Positions 12,981-17,491 of a stretch of 17,491 nucleotides of DNA are shown one piece after another (position 1 is the stretch's first letter; every line of letters begins with the position of its first letter). This DNA comes from Lactobacillus sp. GTDB lineage: Bacteria > Bacillota > Bacilli > Lactobacillales > Lactobacillaceae. Below the pieces are notes generated by a model. The model ran no database searches. It saw nothing but the letters and a program-made list of their open reading frames with translations, and had not been told where the DNA came from. The stretch lies in assembly GCF_014803895.1 (NCBI RefSeq), contig NZ_JAAVAU010000008.1, forward strand, positions 1 to 17,491. The letters run 5' to 3'. Both the position numbers and the translations under genes were made by a program.

Positions 12981-15587
12981 TTAATCTTTTTCAATTTCGG
13001 TACCGTTATAAGTTTGTTGGACTAATCTAATAATTTCACTAACTAATAATCGTGATGGATTAGTTCCAATATTTTGATTTTTATAAGCTTCAAGTGCTAA
13101 ATCTTTGACTATTGCATTAAATTCAACTTCCTTAACACCATTGAATTTTAAGCCAGGTTTTATACCAACTTTATGAGACAAACTAACGATTTCTTTAATT
13201 AGTTCATTAATCAATTCTTCATTACTATTGCCCTTTAAATTTAAAGCTTGAGCAATTTCAATATAATCTTTATCTGCTCGATAAACAGAATAACGTGGAC
13301 ATAACGCAAGTTTTTCTGGGCGCTTAGAATTAAATTTTATTACATATGGTATTAAAGTTGCATCAATTAAACCGACAGGAATATTAAAACTCTTTTCCTC
13401 TGTTTGAGCAATTGCTTCCCCAACCCCTAAGAAAGCATTAGCAGAAGCCATTCCCGCTAAAGTAGCGGCATTCTGCATTCGAACGCGTGCTAAGTAATCC
13501 CCATTATAAGCTTTTTCTAAATTATTAAAGACTAGCTTAATAGCTTTCATTGACCATGCGCGAGTAAAGTCAGTTGCCATAGTGGATACATAACTTTCAA
13601 GTGCATGAGATAAAGTTTCAAAGCCATATAATGCAATTGATTTTTGTGGCAATTTTTCAACAAATTGATTATCGAGAATTACAATATCAGGAATCAATGA
13701 ATCAGAGCAAATAGTATCTCTAACATTATCTTTTGAATTTGTAATAATTGAAAACGGCGATACTTCTGAACCAGTAGAAGTTGTTGGAATAGCAATTAAT
13801 TTTATTTTATTATTTTCAGGGAAAACAACAGTTCTTTTGCTCCCATCCATAAATTTTTGCGTTGCTTTTTCAAAAGTCATTTGAGGATTTTCATAAAAGA
13901 GCCGCATTGCCTTAGACGCATTCATTACTGAATCATCACCCAAAGCTATTATTGCATCTGGTTTAAAAGCATTCATTCGCTGAATACCTTCTCTAATAAT
14001 ATCTGTAGTAGGACTCGAAGATATATTATTAAAGACTTCATAGTAGTATCCCATACGGCGTTGTCCAAGGATATTAATAATCTTATCTGTCCAACTTGCT
14101 CCTAATTCTTCATTAGTTACAATGAAGAATTTTTTAATATCAGGTAATTGTTGGAGGGAGTTAATAGCGTTATGTTCAAAATAAATTTGACCAGGTACTT
14201 TTATAGACTGAACATTATTACGTCGCATTCCGACAGTCTTAATATTCAGTAAATCCATAGCGCCAATATTATGGGAAAAAGTATTAGCTCCATAAGAGCC
14301 TGTGCCTAAGGTAAGAGATGGCAACATATTGTTATACAAATCACCTACTCCACCAACTGAAGCAGGTGAATTTACTAAAATACGACATGCATCCATTTTC
14401 ATTGAAAAATCTTCAATAACTTCTGTATCTTGTGAATGAATACCTGCGGTATGTCCTCGACCACCGTAATTTAAAAGATCCGTACAAATCTTATAAGCCT
14501 CTTCATGACTATTAGACTTATACAAAGTAAACACTGGAGATAATTTTTCAGCCGAAAGTGGGAATTCTTTACCTACACCTTTATATTCAGCAATAATAAC
14601 TTTTATATCTTTAGGAATATCAACATCACAAAGTTTGGCAATTTGATAAGCTGAACGGCCTGCGATGGGACCTGCCACAGTTCCACGCTTTGGATCAATA
14701 AATTTTTGTTCAAATTTTTTCACTTCATCAGGAGTTAAAAAATAACATTTCCATTTTCTAAATTCTTCTTTAACTTCCTCATAGATTTCTTTATCAACTA
14801 CCACTGAATTTTCTGAAGAACAAATCATCCCATTATCAAATGTCTTAGACAGTACAATATCATTCACTGCTTCAAGTATATCAGCCGTCTTTTCAATATA
14901 AGTAGGACCATTTCCTGGACCCACCCCAATAGCTGGTTTTCCCGATGAATATGCAGCTTTAACCATACCGGGACCCCCCGTAGCTAAAATAGTTTGAACA
15001 TTTTGATGATTCATTAACTTACTAGTAGCCTCAAGGCTAGGCTGTTCTATCCATTGAATTGCATTCATAGGCGCCCCTGCAGCAACAGCAGCAGCACGAA
15101 TAATCTCAGCAGTTTTAACACAAGATTTTTGGGCCTGGGGATGAAATCCAAAAATAATAGCATTTCTGGTTTTTAATGCTAGGAGTGATTTAAATATTAC
15201 AGTTGAAGTTGGATTAGTAACTGGAGTTACACCAGCAATTACTCCTTTAGGCTCAGCAATCTTTATTAAATCATTTTGCCTATCTTCTTTAATTACTCCT
15301 ACTGTTTTTTGATTACGTAAACTATTCCAAATATTTTCACTGGCGAACATATTTTTGATAGCTTTATCTTCAACAATACCTCTTCCAGTTTCTTCCACCG
15401 CCATTTCAGCTAATCCGTAACTATTTTGTTCAGCTGCACTAGCTACTGCTTCACATATTTTATCCACTTGTTCCTGACTAAAATTTGCCATTTCATTCAA
15501 AGCTTGGTGTGCTTTCTTTACGTAACTATTAATCATTTTGTCAGTATCTATATTTTTTGGCTTTTCTACTTTATTACCTTGCACCAT
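12981..15587 (-). CDS. adhE: AdhE-type bifunctional aldehyde-alcohol dehydrogenase with a degenerate alcohol dehydrogenase half
   Basis: 868 aa, the normal AdhE length; the start is the ATG at 15587, seven bases after TAGGAGG (an earlier ATG at 15605 lies before that site). Residues 1-445 are an acetaldehyde-CoA dehydrogenase: T-N-P-T-S-T near 124, [18 protein letters not shown] near 202, and nucleophile Cys256 in D-N-G-M-I-C-S-S-E. Residues 455-868 are an iron-ADH fold, but the key positions have changed. G-G-G-S-x-x-D is now G-D-D-S-V-M-N (550-556). Of the four E. coli iron ligands (Asp653, His657, His723, His737), the counterparts are Glu657, His661, Gln728 and Val738; C-H-x-x-A-H is G-E-A-I-A-Q and H-I-P-H-G is N-I-P-V-G. 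So it probably interconverts acetyl-CoA and acetaldehyde but may not reduce acetaldehyde itself. A Rex box at the promoter indicates NADH/NAD+ control. Confidence 0.92.
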   Translation of the reverse strand: MVQGNKVEKPKNIDTDKMINSYVKKAHQALNEMANFSQEQVDKICEAVASAAEQNSYGLAEMAVEETGRGIVEDKAIKNMFASENIWNSLRNQKTVGVIKEDRQNDLIKIAEPKGVIAGVTPVTNPTSTVIFKSLLALKTRNAIIFGFHPQAQKSCVKTAEIIRAAAVAAGAPMNAIQWIEQPSLEATSKLMNHQNVQTILATGGPGMVKAAYSSGKPAIGVGPGNGPTYIEKTADILEAVNDIVLSKTFDNGMICSSENSVVVDKEIYEEVKEEFRKWKCYFLTPDEVKKFEQKFIDPKRGTVAGPIAGRSAYQIAKLCDVDIPKDIKVIIAEYKGVGKEFPLSAEKLSPVFTLYKSNSHEEAYKICTDLLNYGGRGHTAGIHSQDTEVIEDFSMKMDACRILVNSPASVGGVGDLYNNMLPSLTLGTGSYGANTFSHNIGAMDLLNIKTVGMRRNNVQSIKVPGQIYFEHNAINSLQQLPDIKKFFIVTNEELGASWTDKIINILGQRRMGYYYEVFNNISSSPTTDIIREGIQRMNAFKPDAIIALGDDSVMNASKAMRLFYENPQMTFEKATQKFMDGSKRTVVFPENNKIKLIAIPTTSTGSEVSPFSIITNSKDNVRDTICSDSLIPDIVILDNQFVEKLPQKSIALYGFETLSHALESYVSTMATDFTRAWSMKAIKLVFNNLEKAYNGDYLARVRMQNAATLAGMASANAFLGVGEAIAQTEEKSFNIPVGLIDATLIPYVIKFNSKRPEKLALCPRYSVYRADKDYIEIAQALNLKGNSNEELINELIKEIVSLSHKVGIKPGLKFNGVKEVEFNAIVKDLALEAYKNQNIGTNPSRLLVSEIIRLVQQTYNGTEIEKD

Positions 15588-15755
15588 ATATGTGCCTCCT
15601 ACCAAGCAATTCTCTGATCATTTTTGTCAAAGTAAGTATATCTCCTTTACCACGACTTGTAAATTACTTTGTTAAGTTTTTCTCAAATTCACAAATGGAC
15701 ATACTCCATGTATGATATACAATCATTGAGATATAGCACTTTATATAGGTAGATG

Positions 15756-15779
15756 TTGAGAAATATTTCACAAATTATA
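15756..15779 (-). promoter_or_regulatory. adhE promoter -10 with adjacent Rex box
   Basis: TTGAGAAATATTTCACAA (15756-15773) differs at one base from the Rex consensus TTGTGAAATATTTCACAA. On the minus strand it follows directly after a perfect -10 TATAAT (15774-15779), so it covers the start point. The -35 is weak (TAGATT, 17 bp upstream). The predicted leader is about 180 nt and holds CATAC/GTATG and ATGGA/TCCAT inverted repeats (about 15697-15716). Confidence 0.8.
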
Positions 15780-15844
15780 AACTTGTATTATATCTTAATC
15801 TATTAATTAAATAAACAAATTTAGAAAAAAATATTAAAGAATAT

Positions 15845-15882
15845 ACAGTTTACATAGCGTTATGGCAAAACTGTGTTAAAAT
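15845..15882 (+). promoter_or_regulatory. Permease promoter, extended -10, with inverted repeat
   Basis: Extended -10 TGTTAAAAT (15874-15882), no clear -35. The inverted repeat ACAGTTT-N16-AAACTGT (15845-15851, 15868-15874) spans the -35 region and touches the extended -10, a plausible operator. The Rex box lies about 70 bp away and may also affect this divergent promoter. Confidence 0.5.
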
Positions 15883-15909
15883 TTTAGTAGCTTAAGAAAG
15901 GAGAATAGA

Positions 15910-17283
15910 ATGAAAAAAGAAAACTCTACTTCCTCTGATTCTGGGAATAAAATGAAGCGGAGTTTGACTAATACACATGTTCAACTGATTGCTCTAGGTG
16001 GAACCATTGGTACCGGACTTTTCTTAGGAGTTGGAAGTAGCATTAACCAAGCCGGACCTTCTGTTATCTTAATCTATATTTTAGTAGGTATCTTTTTATT
16101 TCTCTTAATGCGTGCACTAGGAGAAATGATACTCTCAGATTTAAACAAAAATACTTATATTGACTTTATTACTCAATATATGGGTAAAAATATAGGATTT
16201 GTGACTGGATATCTTTATTGGTTTAGCTGGTTAACTTTAGCAATGGCCGAAACCACAGCTTTAGGAATATATTTCCAATACTGGTGGCCTCATCTTCCAA
16301 CTTGGTTACCCGGAATTATTACCATAATTGTTCTTTTAGGAATCAATTTAATTTCTGCGCGTGTATTTGGTAACTTAGAGTTTAGTTTTGCAATCATTAA
16401 AATAATTACTATTATTGCCTTTGTAATTATGATTTTTTACTTAATGTTTACAGGACATTCTACTAAATATGGCGCAGTTGGTTGGTCTAACTTTATTACT
16501 GATGGAGGCTTTTTTGCCCGCGGACCAAAAGGATTCCTACTTGGTTTTCAAATGGTAATCTTTAGTTTTATCGGAGTTGAACTTATTGGATTAACAGCAG
16601 CTGAAGCACAAAATCCTAAAAATACAATTGTTAAAGCAATTAATCAGCTGCCTGTTAGAATTATTTTGTTTTATGTATTAGCAATTATCGCTATATTACT
16701 AGCTATTCCATGGGAAAAAGTTTCTACTAATAGCTCACCTTTCGTTCAAGCACTAGGTGCTACAGGTATAAGAAACGCAGGATCAATTATAAATTTTGTT
16801 GTAATTAGTGCTGCGGTATCTTCTACAAATAGTTTCATTTATAGTGCTGGACGTTTACTATTTTCAATAAATTATGGTGGTAAAAGTAAATTTAGTAAAA
16901 CTTTTGGTAAATTAAATAGACGTCAATTACCACAAAACTCATTGATTTTTTCAGCGTGTATGATCGGAATTGGCCTAATTTTAACACTTATCATGCAGGA
17001 TGCTTTTAACTTTATTTCAGCTACTGCAACTAGCATGTTTTTAATTATTTGGTCAATTATGGTATTGACTCATATGAAATTTAGAAAAGTAACACCTGCT
17101 GATAAACTTCCAGATTATAAAATGCCTCTATATCCTTGGCTTGATATTTTAGATTTGATGTTTTTTGTTACTATGATAATTGTATTATTAGCATTTGAGA
17201 AATATCGAGTTCCAATGATCAGCGCCTTGTTTATCTTTGTATTTTTAATCTGTTTAACAAAATTTATTAGAGAAAAAAGCTAA
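15910..17283 (+). CDS. Amino acid permease (APC superfamily, AAT family)
   Basis: A 457-aa protein with about 12 membrane segments. The N-terminal M-K-R-S-L-T-N-T-H-V-Q-L-I-A-L-G-G-T-I-G-T-G-L-F (around 15-38) is the AAT-family signature, with the unwound-helix substrate motif G-T-I-G-T-G. G-F-L-L-G-F-Q-M-V-I-F-S-F-I-G-V-E-L-I-G-L-T-A-A-E motifs follow near 210-235, another typical block. It should import an amino acid by proton symport; lysine, aromatic, GABA and D-Ala/Ser carriers all share this pattern, so the substrate is open. AAAGGAG lies six bases before the ATG. It is divergent from adhE, monocistronic, and convergent with an rRNA operon. Confidence 0.9.
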   Translation: MKKENSTSSDSGNKMKRSLTNTHVQLIALGGTIGTGLFLGVGSSINQAGPSVILIYILVGIFLFLLMRALGEMILSDLNKNTYIDFITQYMGKNIGFVTGYLYWFSWLTLAMAETTALGIYFQYWWPHLPTWLPGIITIIVLLGINLISARVFGNLEFSFAIIKIITIIAFVIMIFYLMFTGHSTKYGAVGWSNFITDGGFFARGPKGFLLGFQMVIFSFIGVELIGLTAAEAQNPKNTIVKAINQLPVRIILFYVLAIIAILLAIPWEKVSTNSSPFVQALGATGIRNAGSIINFVVISAAVSSTNSFIYSAGRLLFSINYGGKSKFSKTFGKLNRRQLPQNSLIFSACMIGIGLILTLIMQDAFNFISATATSMFLIIWSIMVLTHMKFRKVTPADKLPDYKMPLYPWLDILDLMFFVTMIIVLLAFEKYRVPMISALFIFVFLICLTKFIREKS

Positions 17284-17289
17284 TAATAC

Positions 17290-17324
17290 AAAAAGAGACC
17301 TTTAATTAAAAAGGTCTCTTTTTT
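17290..17324 (+). terminator. Terminator of the amino acid permease
   Basis: Stem AAAAAGAGACC/GGTCTCTTTTT with a short AT-rich loop and six Ts. Confidence 0.92.
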
Positions 17325-17348
17325 CAAATATTAATCCAATAAACACAC

Positions 17349-17372
17349 AAAAAAAGAGGACAAAGGTCCTCT
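17349..17372 (-). terminator. Terminator of the rRNA operon
   Basis: On the minus strand AGAGGAC-CTTT-GTCCTCT is followed by a T-run, about 10 bp past the 5S rRNA 3' end. Confidence 0.88.
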
Positions 17373-17381
17373 CTCCATTAA

Positions 17382-17491
17382 GCACGGCGACTACCTAACC
17401 TTGCAGGCAGTTTCCCACCAACTACTTTCGGCGTTAAGAAGCTTAACTACTGTGTTCGGCATGGGAACAGGTGTTTCCTTCTTGCTATCGC
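17382..17491 (-). rRNA. rrf: 5S ribosomal RNA, 5' end cut by the window
   Basis: The minus strand shows conserved 5S blocks: CCATGCCGAACACAG, GTTAAGC and CCGAAAGTAGTTGG, then the 3' helix ending TCGCCGTGC. About 110 nt are present, and a few bases of the 5' helix lie beyond the right edge. The rest of the rRNA operon would lie to the right. The 3' end is set from helix I pairing and is accurate to a few bases. Confidence 0.95.

Noticed and set aside
15684..15694. Second Rex site near TTCACAA in the adhE leader
   Set aside because: Only one half-site is present; the other half does not match.

Overview
The window looks like a chromosomal segment of a low-GC Lactobacillus, most likely of the acidophilus/gasseri/crispatus group. 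The grounds are AT-rich intergenic DNA, strong AGGAGG-type ribosome binding sites, an aggregation-promoting-factor (Apf) surface protein, a typical Lactobacillus 5S rRNA and many compact intrinsic terminators. I assign the genus with good confidence and the species not at all.

Left part (1-6100): the first bases are the 5' end of an IS605-family tnpB with a hairpin-bearing left end. Next come a CNT-type nucleoside transporter, the secreted Apf protein and a histidine phosphatase. A 38-aa peptide gene follows behind an exactly duplicated promoter, then a PsiE-like membrane protein, a flavodoxin-fold NAD(P)H oxidoreductase, a PEBP/YbhB protein and two tiny membrane proteins (58 and 35 aa). Several promoters carry clear inverted or direct repeats. 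The most telling are WalR-type TGTWAH-N5-TGTWAH boxes upstream of apf and paired TGTTG-N5-CAACA operators around the oxidoreductase promoter.

Middle part (6200-11900): an MFS exporter, tRNA-Thr(CGU), an RclA/glutathione-reductase-like flavoprotein disulfide reductase, a nitroreductase-family flavin enzyme and a stand-alone galE. Next is a 135-codon gene that an ATG/GTG/TTG gene finder would miss. It has a perfect Shine-Dalgarno and biased codons but no ATG, GTG, TTG or CTG anywhere in frame, so it must start at ATT (or ATA).

Right part (11900-17491): a Gfo/Idh/MocA oxidoreductase with a cre-like site at its promoter, then adhE, whose promoter carries a near-perfect Rex box. The aldehyde dehydrogenase half of AdhE is intact, but the iron-alcohol-dehydrogenase half has lost most of its metal ligands and its NAD-binding glycine motif. 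A divergent amino acid permease and the 3' end of an rRNA operon (5S rRNA, minus strand) close the window.

The genes are mostly monocistronic, each with its own terminator. A loose theme is redox and electrophile handling (azoreductase-like, nitroreductase-like and RclA-like enzymes, Rex-controlled AdhE). I see no phage, CRISPR or defence island. The best leads are the ATT-start gene, the degenerate AdhE, the WalR-box cluster and the small-peptide gene with a duplicated promoter.
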